DNA of 64,000 nucleotides, taken from the NCBI RefSeq assembly GCF_008367235.1, contig NZ_VTZS01000003.1, positions 1-64,000 of the forward strand, given 5' to 3'. The first letter of the stretch is position 1, and the number at the start of each line of letters is the position of its first letter. Origin of the DNA: Pareuzebyella sediminis (GTDB lineage Bacteria > Bacteroidota > Bacteroidia > Flavobacteriales > Flavobacteriaceae). Both the position numbers and the translations under genes were made by a program. The notes beneath the pieces were generated by a model that had not been told where the DNA came from, searched no databases, and saw only the letters and a program-made list of their open reading frames with translations. This document shows, one piece after another, positions 26,001 to 34,002 of the stretch.

Positions 26001-26328
26001 GATCAGTTTTAGTAAAATTGACTGCTTCCTTGTATCCGTCATGATATAAAGTTGGGGCAATTCGAGTTATTGATGAAAGTCCCGATATATTCCAGCCCCA
26101 TCCGACAAGTGAATTTCTAACTTGGCTATTAAAAGTGATTCCAATTTCGGGGGCAATCTGCCTTATCCCTGGAGGTGTCTCAATAGGTATGTTATAAATG
26201 GCCGCACCAACTCTAGAAACTGTTAGCGCGCCTGGTGTAGTTCCCACGTCAGTAGCCTCCTGTTGCCCGAACATGCCCAACGAACCAAAAAAGAGAAAGG
26301 CGCCTATAAAACGGATCACGAGTTTCAT
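20056..26328 (-). CDS. RHS-repeat polymorphic toxin with SpvB-like and FG-GAP regions
   Basis: A 2,090-residue protein. A signal peptide (residues 1-22) is followed by an SpvB/TcdB-like region (LVGWGWNISGLSSI near 75). Five FG-GAP/VCBS-type calcium loops follow between about 330 and 670 (GDFNGDGRMD, GDFNGDGLLD, ADFTGDGKTD, GDYNGDGMMD, QDFNGDGKTD). Then comes a long YD/RHS-repeat shell up to the conserved end motif GRFLSPDNFVQ...YDPSGE at about 1,735-1,772. The last 315 residues are a separate variable domain with two hydrophobic stretches and an end segment (GEGMDAVK..., ARNARWLNTKI, YDIGIDATR) that resembles other RHS C-terminal toxins; the activity is unknown. The shell would enclose this toxin. 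A malectin/T9SS gene lies 30 bases upstream and the immunity gene one base downstream. Confidence 0.88.
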   Translation of the reverse strand: MKLVIRFIGAFLFFGSLGMFGQQEATDVGTTPGALTVSRVGAAIYNIPIETPPGIRQIAPEIGITFNSQVRNSLVGWGWNISGLSSITRIAPTLYHDGYKEAVNFTKTDRFALDGQRLMVTSGSYGSEGATYRTENYSNIKVVSYGTSQYGKFYGPSYFIVYYPDGSRAWYGTSTASSRLEWAIAKWEDPQGNSIVYQYKIDNGVLRVHKIFYGAKGFSGPNSIDFHYKKRVRPENFYVANFPFDRNYILDRIEVASSGVPYRKYQISHKVNSLGYETIERVQEFNGLGDSFEPIVFNYADTEEGINLLANYNSRTIYPGISSINSETLTGDFNGDGRMDLLSYFTNDKTRINVFTDLHKGSDLNLGWEIATGAFDNIISGSILSSNGKMLPGQGITTINETSIGGNPSSSVLFKTFAMSSTGAIFQYDRIWNAPKAGVLTGCTGSDYFSLIEKKYISGDFNGDGLLDVIALSFPYSEQNCTTKLDCLRPGHISCCDCTENETINSKAHFIDLDRNKTSGFVNSIGQLNARLSSKDRLLAADFTGDGKTDLVHIKSGYLYVYSLENNNRLKQVAFLSNATINLDMPILIGDYNGDGMMDLSIAIEEGTSEWQFFLFRGTDFEVFSKHITATYHPNTRTANSLVENHYIAQDFNGDGKTDILRHIVTSFFSGTRKERLLLYTNSNIEKSRPIFEKKIDKSYEYAAAAGENYGLPIALEARFSNRNLEYGYISGNILREYEFLKDNRKDLTLTSVLNNGIKNLIEYHPFPYSDNQFFGNVYTPASDEVYPYVNVNNVTEMNLVKGIEESGSGILRKRDFFYEGAVAHAKGLGFLGFKVLHRSNWYGDNVGTLWSSSRQDPQKNGATIEEWTANYRSKKPSNYVSRTSYKFITKNTGNKIFINVPESTITHDAVKGVTTRRNYIYDSFYNPTKITTTNSAGSTLEEFDYANNPSADNQHYYIGRPIIKMATSILDGNSFFTQEEYGYSDNLLTSIKRKGNGTDYIFENFQHDVYGNIIEKQTKATAMETRHLRFTFSDDGRFLVKEENIEGQTANYQYDSTGNIISALDFMGKKMLFEYDGWNRLRKQTNYLGKSTRYYYEEASGGGMRLFTDHDQGRDSYEYFNVFGWTYLTNTLVLNGRWIKKSFKYDAVGRLTHESEPYWDGKVANQWNVNIFDEYGRTIERRYYTGKTEVIEYHGLVTTVNEGSKNTILTYSAAGNIKNLQDSSGRIAYTYFGNGSLKEVDYSGQKTSMSIDGWGRRTKLVDPSAGMYTYEYNMYGELLKETTPKGQTKFEYDKTGKILKKTVLGDETDLQIEYSYTTYYNQLSKIIGVDKKNGKLYNYSYGYDTYHRPSRLSEDTPGAYYEKDITYDTFGRPLRETYIARLKTGITIESKVRVRNSYDTHSGMLEQILDDYDSSILWELQAHNQRGQASSISYGNGFERISKFDVYGLPKKITVSNDSGDAVSHALHMDYSFNAKRGLLNSRENLAFTLQETFSHDQMDRLESISGSTTRNQSYDILGRIDTNSEIGSYGYDSSKKYRLSELVLNTKGEQYFSGRATQSITYNVFKKPVEIYTEGKGRASFEYSVLGSRSNAWYGGLEENKLVRRYHKQYSAIMPVEIIEDKRSGNVKILTYIGGDGYSAPIVNIKTKNNDISGYHYLHRDYLGSILAITDAQGAVKEQRQFGAWGTVDKFIDSKGTVFNQESILGRGFTGHEHFFELGLIHMNGRMYDPQMGRFLSPDNFVQNPFDTQSYNRYGYVMNNPLVHYDPSGEMAEQGGNGWLYWLGAGAVSSFASSWEGVQSWDWKGFGDAIARPFRETGRWFRRLFGGGRGHSPPPHVVVAPTASVSIDPLVRTNVGLQSVLTSRGSGGVAGTISWYKGFSVGALRGFVAGAESSWDFVKSLTTVNGWISLGGSFLSMSEMASAYSLNGALQRGQMIDGTANFIARIPDMSPGQLGYFSGFASEKIVEGVIVSRGAELFSNTTIGTRAVVVGEGMDAVKTTVKTLQSQGVNAKWYQSWSKNFPTNRLMTPVEINAAHARNARWLNTKIDQGYKVYDIGIDATRTTRSSFYQLERSILQQRNYPSIIIPR

Positions 26329-26358
26329 TCTTCTAAGAATTTTAAAAACTTACAAGCA

Positions 26359-27336
26359 TTATTTTTTCAATACCTTTTCGACAACCATACTACCATCATC
26401 AAGAAAAAAAGTAATCACGTACATGCCCGAAGGGTAGTTCCCAAGGTCAAAACTTGCCGTAGTGTTTGTTCTCATAAAATCTATAGGCACCATACGGTTA
26501 CCTATATCGCTTATCTTTATATCGATGAGCCGAGCTTCAGGTAGGTCAGCCCATTGAAGTGTAAGGATTGCTTGAGTGGGATTTGGAAAAATTTTGATAC
26601 TTTCCTTGAAAGCATCTACCATCGTCTCCTCTTTATCTTCTTTTGGATCTTCGTCGTTATGATAAATGATTTCTTGGTCTGATTCATTAGCGGCATCGGA
26701 AACAGGTTTTTCCGGACCTCTAATAATTTGGTTCCCGGCGGTATCATAAACAAACAGCAATTTTTCCGGAGATTCTGAGGTCTTGGCATCGGTACCTATG
26801 AGTTCAATAGCATTAACCATCGGTTCACCTCCTTGACCCTTATTGAAGGTTATAATAAGTTCACCGTCAGTGACCGTTATCTTCCGTTCTACAAGATGGA
26901 TCTTATTAGCCCCGCCTGCCAAGTTATTAAGCTCAATGCGCGATAGCAAAGCATCTTCTTCCCAATCCACACTAAAGTCTCGAAGATTGGGATCGGTATT
27001 CGGGGCTAGTCCGTAATAGGGTTCCGCGAAGTAGAGTTTAACTACATAAATACCATCAGGAACATTAAACCGATACTGCATCGCATTACCCGTCGTAAAA
27101 CGTATTGTTTTAAAGGGCTCTGCCAAGGATAAGTAATCTGAAGTATAGGTACTATCACTATCAAACTCTACCGCTCCCGGAAGGTATACGTCCGCTTCGA
27201 AAACTTTACCCTCGTAGACGACTGACGATTGGCTACCACAGTTGATGCGCCTAATGTAGTCTTTCTGAGCACACGTAGAGAAGTGGGTTACTCCACCGAG
27301 CAATACAATGAAGATGTGGAACAATAGTGGTCTCAT
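26359..27336 (-). CDS. malectin-domain protein with type IX secretion sorting domain
   Basis: A 325-residue exported protein. The signal peptide (1-23) is followed by a malectin-type carbohydrate-binding domain at about 28-185: INCGSQSSVVYEGKVFEAD, a VKLYFAEPYYG strand and FNKGQGGEPMVNAIEL. A linker rich in Glu and Asp follows, then a T9SS type A sorting domain at about 245-325 (IKIFPNPTQ at its start, a GMYVITF strand near its end). The protein would be secreted by the PorSS machinery and attached to the surface, binding glycans. It directly precedes the RHS gene, 30 bases apart, so the two may form an operon where this protein displays or guides the toxin. That link is inference. Confidence 0.85.
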   Translation of the reverse strand: MRPLLFHIFIVLLGGVTHFSTCAQKDYIRRINCGSQSSVVYEGKVFEADVYLPGAVEFDSDSTYTSDYLSLAEPFKTIRFTTGNAMQYRFNVPDGIYVVKLYFAEPYYGLAPNTDPNLRDFSVDWEEDALLSRIELNNLAGGANKIHLVERKITVTDGELIITFNKGQGGEPMVNAIELIGTDAKTSESPEKLLFVYDTAGNQIIRGPEKPVSDAANESDQEIIYHNDEDPKEDKEETMVDAFKESIKIFPNPTQAILTLQWADLPEARLIDIKISDIGNRMVPIDFMRTNTTASFDLGNYPSGMYVITFFLDDGSMVVEKVLKK

Positions 27337-27829
27337 ATGATGTTATTTAGAAACCCATAGGTCAAAAGGTTGGTCTTTTTAAAATATACTTTACAAAACA
27401 AAAAACGTCGGAATAGGCTCAGGGCCAAACTGATATGTTTTATAAATAGGTATTGAACTTAGTTTGAAAAATTGGCCGGTCGTATGCCTAAATCCAAAAC
27501 AATTTACAATTTAACAAGAAAAATACTGTTAAATATTCTTAATTTTCGACGAACTGCATTTCTATGTTGAACACCATACCGTTTCTCGCCCCCAGGTTCG
27601 GTTCCGTTACTTTTATAAAAGAAAAAAGACCTCATCTTTAATTTTTGGTTTGTACTTAACCGGCAAACGCCTACGATCAGCAGCATTGCCGCTTACCTTA
27701 CACATGATTGCATTTTCCAAAAGGGAATTCATATTATTTCTTTACCTTAGAACGACAGTGATATACCATATTGCCAAGCTTTTAGGCACATAGGTACTAA
27801 AGGAAACGATTTAAACCACGCATTGACAT
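27337..27829. other. intergenic region upstream of the malectin-RHS operon
   Basis: About 490 bases with no supported gene; it contains the promoters of both flanking units. No strong repeat or hairpin is seen. Confidence 0.4.
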
Positions 27830-28054
27830 ATGGAAACAACAGGAACGGTAATGACTGCCATAATCCTATTTGCAGTGATGACCTTTATCGTCTGGCGCCT
27901 GAGTAAGGGCCGCTTTAAAAAGGAATTCGGTACTTCAAAGGGTAAACTTTGGGGGCAGCGCACCTTCTTTTGGGAGGGGGTAATCGGCATCAGTACCGGA
28001 ATTACCTTTCTGCTACTATTGCTCTTAAGGTGGGGGCATGTGCTCACCTTCTAA
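27830..28054 (+). CDS. small two-helix membrane protein
   Basis: A 74-residue protein with two hydrophobic helices (about residues 7-22 and 50-68) and a basic cytosolic loop between them (RLSKGRFKKEFGTSKGKLWG). The family is not recognised; the composition suggests an inner-membrane protein. It is followed 93 bases on by another small membrane protein. No regulatory feature stands out. Confidence 0.6.
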   Translation: METTGTVMTAIILFAVMTFIVWRLSKGRFKKEFGTSKGKLWGQRTFFWEGVIGISTGITFLLLLLLRWGHVLTF

Positions 28055-28147
28055 AGACCTGTGGCATTAAAACAATGAAAGCCTGGTGAATGTATCAGCC
28101 CATGGCACACCACGTTTCATTTATATACTCTCAAATAGCATGAAGAT

Positions 28148-28486
28148 ATGTCAAAGGCCCAAAAACTTCTCGCCATAAAATTCGTTCATACGCTCATCTG
28201 GGCCTTCTTGGTGACGGTAATCCTCTATGTGGTGTATAGTGGTTTGACCGATACCGTTGATCTTTATACGTGGATCGGTATCGTGCTGATCGTTGGTGAA
28301 GGTCTTATACTAGCTCTTTTTGGTATGTCGTGCCCATTGACGGTCATGGCACGAAACTATTCCGATTCCGAAAAAGATAATTTCGACATTTTTCTACCGA
28401 ACTGGTTGGCCAAATACAACAAGCTCATTTTTACTTCAATTTTTGTCATTGGTCTGATTCTAGTGCTGTATCGCTGGCTAAGCTGA
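28148..28486 (+). CDS. small polytopic membrane protein
   Basis: A 112-residue protein with three hydrophobic helices (about 13-33, 40-62 and 92-109) and a conserved-looking CPLTVMARNY...DNFDIFLPNWLAKYN loop between the second and third. That loop recalls the small DUF2784-like membrane proteins, but the match is from memory and uncertain. Function unknown. It is on the same strand as its small membrane neighbours. Confidence 0.6.
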   Translation: MSKAQKLLAIKFVHTLIWAFLVTVILYVVYSGLTDTVDLYTWIGIVLIVGEGLILALFGMSCPLTVMARNYSDSEKDNFDIFLPNWLAKYNKLIFTSIFVIGLILVLYRWLS

Positions 28487-28787
28487 TCTAGAGTACACCA
28501 GGGAATATCGCTTTTCTAAATTAATGCCTGTACTACCCACCTCATTGGGCTGTTTCGAACAATAATGACTTCAATTGATGGTATGCGCATGATCTTACCG
28601 CGCCCGTGCCGATATAGTCGTAAGTCTTGTGCCGTACGAAAGCTAAATTTGGCCGTGTTTTAACTCATTCCGTTCGCCTTTTTAACGCTATCACTTAGTT
28701 CTCGGGATTGAACCAAGAACTATGGCTTCTCCGTCAATGTAATCCGTTGAATAATAGCATATTTGAGAGAAACAAAAAAGAAACTAT

Positions 28788-28940
28788 ATGTCGTTGTTAA
28801 CTATTATTTTAAATATTCTCCTGCCGCCTTTGGCCGTATTTATGAACCACGGATTAGGCAGTGCCTTTCTAATTAGCATTTTGCTAACCTTATTAGCTTG
28901 GCTACCGGGAGTAATACATGCATTTATAGTCAACGGATAA
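28788..28940 (+). CDS. Pmp3/YqaE family membrane peptide
   Basis: A 50-residue frame from ATG 28788 to TAA 28938-28940. It has two membrane helices and the diagnostic Pmp3/UPF0057 signature: LLPPLAVF near the start and LAWLPGVIHAFIV at the end. In yeast and plants such peptides modulate membrane potential under salt stress; bacterial members are often stress-induced. It ends 29 bases before the next gene, a lipoprotein, and the pair may be co-transcribed with the terminator at 29561. Confidence 0.85.
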   Translation: MSLLTIILNILLPPLAVFMNHGLGSAFLISILLTLLAWLPGVIHAFIVNG

Positions 28941-28969
28941 AAAATTTTAACCTTAAAACACAAAAAGAT

Positions 28970-29536
28970 ATGAAGCGATTAATAGCAAGTATGAGCCTTG
29001 TTGCCTTGGTAGCAAGCTGCAATATAAACAAAGAGGAATCCGGGGAAATGCCCGAGGTCGACATTCAAGCGGACGCTGGGGAATTGCCCGAGTATGATGT
29101 GAACTGGGCAGACGTCGAAGTAGGAACCAACACCCGTACCGTAGAAGTACCTAAAGTGGTAGTGGTTATGGAAGAGGAAGAAGTTGAAGTTCCCTACATT
29201 ACCATGGACATGCCCGACGAAGAAAATACAGAACGTAGTTTGGTGGTCGAAGCCGAAGTATCCGATAAGGAACACGACCTTGAGATACAGGAAATTAGGG
29301 CTTCTGACCGTAGACTGTACGTAATCTCGGAGTTGGAAGAGCTCGATACCGACTTGGGCGACAAAACCGTAAGGGTACAAGACCAAGTAGATATCAATGC
29401 ACCTGACCTTGATGTGAAGCACATTATTGTCGGTAAAAAAGCGGAGCGCGTGTATAATAACAATTATACCTACGTCGATTCTATGAACGACCTTTCAGAA
29501 GATGTAAAAGAAGCTACGGCTATTTATAGCCGATAA
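28970..29536 (+). CDS. acidic lipoprotein of unknown function
   Basis: A 188-residue protein. The start ATG 28970 gives a signal peptide with lipobox VASC (Cys17); an upstream TTG in the same frame lies inside the Pmp3 gene and is discarded. The mature part is very acidic (many Glu, Asp and Val in alternation, such as VVVMEEEEVEVPYITMDMPDEE), suggesting an extended cation-binding chain. The family is not recognised. Position after a Pmp3 peptide suggests an envelope stress unit. A clear terminator follows 25 bases after the stop. Confidence 0.7.
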   Translation: MKRLIASMSLVALVASCNINKEESGEMPEVDIQADAGELPEYDVNWADVEVGTNTRTVEVPKVVVVMEEEEVEVPYITMDMPDEENTERSLVVEAEVSDKEHDLEIQEIRASDRRLYVISELEELDTDLGDKTVRVQDQVDINAPDLDVKHIIVGKKAERVYNNNYTYVDSMNDLSEDVKEATAIYSR

Positions 29537-29560
29537 GTACCAAGTACACACATTTTAGAA

Positions 29561-29588
29561 AAAACCGCTGTAATATGCGGTTTTTTTT
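29561..29588 (+). terminator. rho-independent terminator
   Basis: AAAACCGC (29561-29568), an 8-base loop, then GCGGTTTT (29577-29584) running into a T tract. It closes the Pmp3-lipoprotein unit. Confidence 0.85.
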
Positions 29589-29912
29589 ATGCCGCTACCT
29601 CAAAGTACAGAAGGGTTACTTCCGTTATCACGCGATGCTTTTTTGGGTGAAAAAATGAATGGTTTCGATAAAAAAAGCTCCTTCCCTACCTCCGCTTCCC
29701 GGTGAATTCAGCAACCCCCAAAGGGTAATTTTTGATCGCTGTCAAATTTTCCGAAGCTCTAAAATCATGGGTTTGTTTCTTATTCTAAATGCACACTTTT
29801 ATCCCTATGTTGATAAGAATGTTGAGAACCTGATGAGGGCCATGTGAAATCATAGTAAAGAAAATGTGAATTTTACGCTATCGTTATTTAGAGTATTTCT
29901 AAAAAAAATCCA

Positions 29913-31187
29913 ATGCATATTATACAGATTACAAAGAGGGACTTCAGCACTCAACCTTTTGATTTACACAAGATTACAAATGCAATTTTAAAGGCAATGA
30001 CGGCCGTGGAACACGGTCAAATCACTGATGCACAGCGTATCGCCGACCAAGTACACCAAGTTTTGTTGGTGCAGAAGGACAAAGATGAAAACTATGTGCC
30101 TACGGTTGAAGAGGTACAAGATGTTGTAGAGAACGAACTGATGAACAGTGAGTTTCACGATGTGGCCAAAGCGTATATTATCTATAGGAACAAAAGGGCA
30201 CAGATGCGCAAGACCGATATCTTCGAGAAGCGCATTAACCTGAAACCCTATGAGTATCCGAATCTGTACGAATACGTTCCGGCGATCAGACATTCTTATT
30301 GGATTCATACCGAATTCAATTTCACAAGTGACATACAAGATTTCAAATCAGGGCTCACCGAGGTCGAACGTAGTGCCATAAAAAATACCATGCTGGCCAT
30401 TTCCCAAATTGAAGTGGCCGTAAAAACTTTTTGGGGCGATATCTATCATCGTATGCCCAAGCCAGAAATTGGATCGGTGGGTGCCACTTTTGCCGAAAGT
30501 GAGGTACGCCATCACGATGCGTACTCCCATCTTCTTGAAATTTTAGGGCTCAACAAGGAATTTGAAACCTTAAAAAAGAAACCCGCAATCATGAAAAGGG
30601 TGCAGTATCTTGAAACCGCCCTTAAAAATGCCAAAAGCGAGAGCAACAGGGAATACGCCGAATCGATATTGCTTTTCTCCCTTTTTATCGAACATGTGTC
30701 GCTCTTCTCCCAGTTTTTGATCATCATGGCCTTCAACAAACATAAAAACGTGCTCAAGGGAATTTCAAATGTCGTAGAGGCCACCTCAAAGGAAGAGCAG
30801 ATTCATGGTGATTTTGGAATCGACATCATCAACATAATAAAAAGCGAACATCCTAAATGGTTCGATGACGACTACAATACGACTATCCAAGACATCTGTA
30901 AGGAGGCTTTTGAGGCCGAAAGCAAAATCGTCGATTGGATATTTGAAGCGGGCGAGCTTGAGTTTCTACCGAAAAACGTGGTCAACGAATTCATCAAGAA
31001 CCGTTTTAACAATTCGTTAGAGAGCATCGGTATTGCCAAAATATTCGATATCGACGATACCCTATTACATGAAACGGAATGGTTCGACGATGAAATCATA
31101 GGAACCAAACATGGAGACTTTTTTGTCAAAAGATCCATCAACTACAGCAAGAGAGTACAAAGTATAACCAGCGACGACCTTTTTTAA
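29913..31187 (+). CDS. nrdB: ribonucleotide reductase small subunit with N-terminal ATP-cone
   Basis: A 424-residue radical-generating subunit. Residues about 5-95 are an ATP-cone (FDLHKITNAILKAM...VQDVVENEL), a domain usually found on the large subunit. The ferritin-like domain follows, with ligands in ESEVRHHDAY (Glu, His, and the radical Tyr four residues after the His), IEHVSLF and EEQIHGD. An NrdB with an ATP-cone has been described in the flavobacterium Leeuwenhoekiella blandensis, where dATP binding drives inactive tetramers of NrdB. The same control is expected here since the partner NrdA has no cone. The nrdA gene follows after 3 bases. The hydrophobic C-terminal tail (SITSDDLF) would dock to NrdA. 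Confidence 0.93.
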   Translation: MHIIQITKRDFSTQPFDLHKITNAILKAMTAVEHGQITDAQRIADQVHQVLLVQKDKDENYVPTVEEVQDVVENELMNSEFHDVAKAYIIYRNKRAQMRKTDIFEKRINLKPYEYPNLYEYVPAIRHSYWIHTEFNFTSDIQDFKSGLTEVERSAIKNTMLAISQIEVAVKTFWGDIYHRMPKPEIGSVGATFAESEVRHHDAYSHLLEILGLNKEFETLKKKPAIMKRVQYLETALKNAKSESNREYAESILLFSLFIEHVSLFSQFLIIMAFNKHKNVLKGISNVVEATSKEEQIHGDFGIDIINIIKSEHPKWFDDDYNTTIQDICKEAFEAESKIVDWIFEAGELEFLPKNVVNEFIKNRFNNSLESIGIAKIFDIDDTLLHETEWFDDEIIGTKHGDFFVKRSINYSKRVQSITSDDLF

Positions 31188-31190
31188 ATT

Positions 31191-32975
31191 ATGGAGAACA
31201 GAACTACAACACCACAAATCGACCATCAACAGACCAATAAAACCGATGAATTATTAGAAGCCAGAAAAAGAACACTCTCCAAATTAAATGCAAAACCTGA
31301 CACCTTTAAATGGCTGAATAAACACAGTCGCCAGTTTTTGGGTTCGGGCTATCTTACCGAGGGGGTTACCCCAGAAGGTAGAATTCGTGAAATTGCCGAT
31401 AGGGCCGAGCATATTTTGAAAATACAGGGCTTTGCCGACAAGTTTTACCACTACATGTCAGAAGGCTTCTATTCATTGGCATCGCCCGTATGGTCGAACT
31501 TTGGAAAAAAACGCGGTCTGCCCATAAGCTGCTTTGGATCACACATTGATGATGATATGGGCAATATTCTGTACACCCAGTCGGAAGTGGGCATGATGTC
31601 AAAGTTAGGTGGCGGTACTTCCGGATTTTTTGGAAAAATCAGGCACAGGGGTGCTCCGGTCAAGAATAACGGTCAAGCCTCGGGTGCCGTACACATCATG
31701 CAATTGTTTGAATCAATGGTCGATGTGGTCAGCCAAGGATCGGTTCGACGCGGCCGTTTTTCTCCGTACCTGCCCATAGAGCATAAAGATATTATGGAAT
31801 TTTTGGACGTAGGAACCGAAGGGAATCCCATCCAACAACTTACCCACGGGGTAACGGTAACCGATCAGTGGATGCAGGAGATGATCGATGGCGATGTCGA
31901 CAAGCGGACCATTTGGGCAAAAGTACTTCAACGAAGGGGTGAAATGGGTTACCCGTACATTTTCTTCTCCGACAATGCGAACAACGGTAGGGCAGATGTG
32001 TATAAAGACAAAGATCACCGCATTTATGCCAGCAACCTTTGTACGGAAATCATGTTGCCATCACACGACGATTGGTCTTTTGTATGTGTGCTTTCAAGCA
32101 TCAACCTACTGCACTACGACAAGTGGAAAGATACCGATGCCGTTGAGACGATGGTCTATTTTCTCGATGCGGTGATTACCGAATTTATCGAAAAACTTGA
32201 AGTCTATCGTGATTCCGAGAATCGCGATGATCGACAAACCTTTCTCTTCATGGAAAGGGCATATAATTTTGCCAGAGAGAACCGGGCCTTGGGCTTGGGC
32301 GCGTTGGGGTGGCATTCGCTATTGCAATCAAAAATGTTACCTTTTAACAGTCAAGAAGCCTATAATCTCAATAGTGAGATTTTCAAGGTGATCAAGGAAA
32401 AATCATACAAAGCTTCCGAAGAACTGGCCGAAAAGTTCGGCGAACCCAAAGTGCTCGAAGGGTATGGCCGGCGAAATGCTACGTTAAACGCCATAGCCCC
32501 GACCACCTCGTCCGCATTTATTTTAGGCCAAGTATCCCAAGGCATAGAGCCGATATGGAGCAATTGTTACGTCAAAGATATCGCCAAGATCAAGGTAACC
32601 ATCAAAAACCCATTCTTGACCGACCTTCTAAGGGAAAAAGGGCAAAATACCCCTGAAGTATGGAAAAGCATTCGAGACCGAGATGGCTCTGTGCAACATC
32701 TTGACTTTTTAAATGAAAATGAGAAGGCCGTCTTTAAGACCTATTCCGAAATAGATCAATTAGACATTGTCTATCAGGCCGCCAACAGACAAAACCATAT
32801 TGACCAGGGGCAATCGGTAAACATTATCGTACACCCGAGCATGCCCACAAAAGACATCAACAAAATTCATGTCACCGCTTGGAAGCTGGGGCTTAAGTCC
32901 CTCTATTATCAACACAGTATGAACGCCGCCCAACAATTCAGGCAAAAAAAGGATTGTGTCAGCTGCGAGGCCTAA
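31191..32975 (+). CDS. nrdA: ribonucleotide reductase large subunit, lacking ATP-cone
   Basis: A 594-residue catalytic subunit that reduces ribonucleoside diphosphates to deoxyribonucleotides. It starts directly with the ten-stranded barrel domain, with no N-terminal ATP-cone, so it is shorter than the 750-residue classical form. Visible catalytic residues: the first redox Cys in ISCFGSH, the NLCTE loop with Asn, Cys and Glu, the second Cys in FVCVLSS, and the C-terminal shuttle pair CVSC. Co-translated with nrdB 3 bases upstream, with a terminator after the stop. Missing allosteric activity site here and its presence on NrdB fit each other. Confidence 0.93.
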   Translation: MENRTTTPQIDHQQTNKTDELLEARKRTLSKLNAKPDTFKWLNKHSRQFLGSGYLTEGVTPEGRIREIADRAEHILKIQGFADKFYHYMSEGFYSLASPVWSNFGKKRGLPISCFGSHIDDDMGNILYTQSEVGMMSKLGGGTSGFFGKIRHRGAPVKNNGQASGAVHIMQLFESMVDVVSQGSVRRGRFSPYLPIEHKDIMEFLDVGTEGNPIQQLTHGVTVTDQWMQEMIDGDVDKRTIWAKVLQRRGEMGYPYIFFSDNANNGRADVYKDKDHRIYASNLCTEIMLPSHDDWSFVCVLSSINLLHYDKWKDTDAVETMVYFLDAVITEFIEKLEVYRDSENRDDRQTFLFMERAYNFARENRALGLGALGWHSLLQSKMLPFNSQEAYNLNSEIFKVIKEKSYKASEELAEKFGEPKVLEGYGRRNATLNAIAPTTSSAFILGQVSQGIEPIWSNCYVKDIAKIKVTIKNPFLTDLLREKGQNTPEVWKSIRDRDGSVQHLDFLNENEKAVFKTYSEIDQLDIVYQAANRQNHIDQGQSVNIIVHPSMPTKDINKIHVTAWKLGLKSLYYQHSMNAAQQFRQKKDCVSCEA

Positions 32976-33010
32976 ACGATCAAACGTCAAGTGGGCACCA
33001 TAATCATAGT

Positions 33011-33044
33011 AAGGGAAGTCTTCAATCGAAGGCTTCCCTTTTTT
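33011..33044 (+). terminator. rho-independent terminator after nrdA
   Basis: AAGGGAAG (33011-33018) pairs with CTTCCCTT (33033-33040), with a further inner TCTTC/GAAGG stem, then T residues. Positioned 35 bases after the nrdA stop. Confidence 0.87.
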
Positions 33045-33423
33045 ATACGGTTTAAAAATCAAAATCCATAAACGGAAAACATAAGGTTTGGACGGCACTC
33101 GAACTTAGTCTGCAAATGTCCTATTTCATGAGCTTCTGAATTCATTTTTTGATGTACCTTAGGCGCTGTTTTTAACTTATTTTGACACCAATCATTGGGC
33201 TACATACCTTGAAATACCATTGTGAATACCAAAATTTCAGGTTTCAATTACGTTCGATTGATGCGACTCTAGTTCGAATCCAAGATTCATTCTGTATACC
33301 TTTTTCTTTTACCGTAGTAGAATCGATAGGTTCGATATTCTTCCCTTTAAGAACTTTAAGCACGAACAGAGGGCCCTTTCCATTCCAATAAGACAACCCA
33401 AAAAATTATCGTTATTTTTAGAT
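33045..33423. other. intergenic region without recognised feature
   Basis: No supported gene between the nrdA terminator and the regulator at 33424. A GTTCGAATCC at about 33271 resembles a tRNA T-loop but has no tRNA around it. Confidence 0.4.
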
Positions 33424-34002
33424 ATGGGCAAGGAACTTTTCCATAGGATATACGACCATCCACTTGTAAAACCATCCGATATTGATGCCATCATGGCGGC
33501 ACATGAAAAGATTGCATTTTCAAAAGGAGACTTTTTCTTAAAAATTGGGGCAAGGGCCACCGAATACCATATTATAGAAAAAGGCCTTGCCCGTGCCTTT
33601 GTATTCGATATTGCAGGAAACGATATAACGACGGACTTTTTTCAGGAAGGGGATATTTCCATTGAGGTTTCCTCGCTTTTTACGGGAACCCCGAGTCAGG
33701 AAAATATTCAGGCATTGACCGATGGCACCGCATGGAAAATCGATCTTGACTCCTTTCAGCACCTTTTCCAGAGCATCGATGGTGTTAGTGAATGGGGAAG
33801 GTCGTGGTTTTCAAGGCAGCTCTTTCAGTCAAAACGAAGGGCCATCGATATGATTACCAAAAGTGCGACGGACAGGTACCTACAACTGGCCAAAAACAAA
33901 CCACAGATCATTCAAAAGGCACAGGTAAAACATATTGCTTCCTACCTGGGGATTACCGACACTTCGCTGAGCAGAATCCGAAAGGAAATTCTCTCGAACT
34001 AG
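33424..34002 (+). CDS. Crp/Fnr family transcriptional regulator
   Basis: A 192-residue protein. Residues about 25-115 form a cyclic-nucleotide-binding-type beta roll (FSKGDFFLKIGARATEYHIIEKGLARAF), without the RES/RxS phosphate-binding cassette needed for cAMP binding. The C-terminal 60 residues hold a helix-turn-helix (VKHIASYLGITDTSLSRIRKEI). In Bacteroidota many such regulators have unknown ligands. No Cys cluster for iron-sulfur sensing is seen. It stands alone, followed by a 320-base non-coding stretch. Confidence 0.85.
   Translation: MGKELFHRIYDHPLVKPSDIDAIMAAHEKIAFSKGDFFLKIGARATEYHIIEKGLARAFVFDIAGNDITTDFFQEGDISIEVSSLFTGTPSQENIQALTDGTAWKIDLDSFQHLFQSIDGVSEWGRSWFSRQLFQSKRRAIDMITKSATDRYLQLAKNKPQIIQKAQVKHIASYLGITDTSLSRIRKEILSN

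Noticed and set aside
29659-29847. 62-residue frame before nrdB
   Set aside because: Low complexity and no family resemblance; it lies in the nrdB upstream region.
33265-33285. Possible tRNA T-loop (GTTCGAATCC)
   Set aside because: No cloverleaf, acceptor stem or anticodon arm can be built around it.
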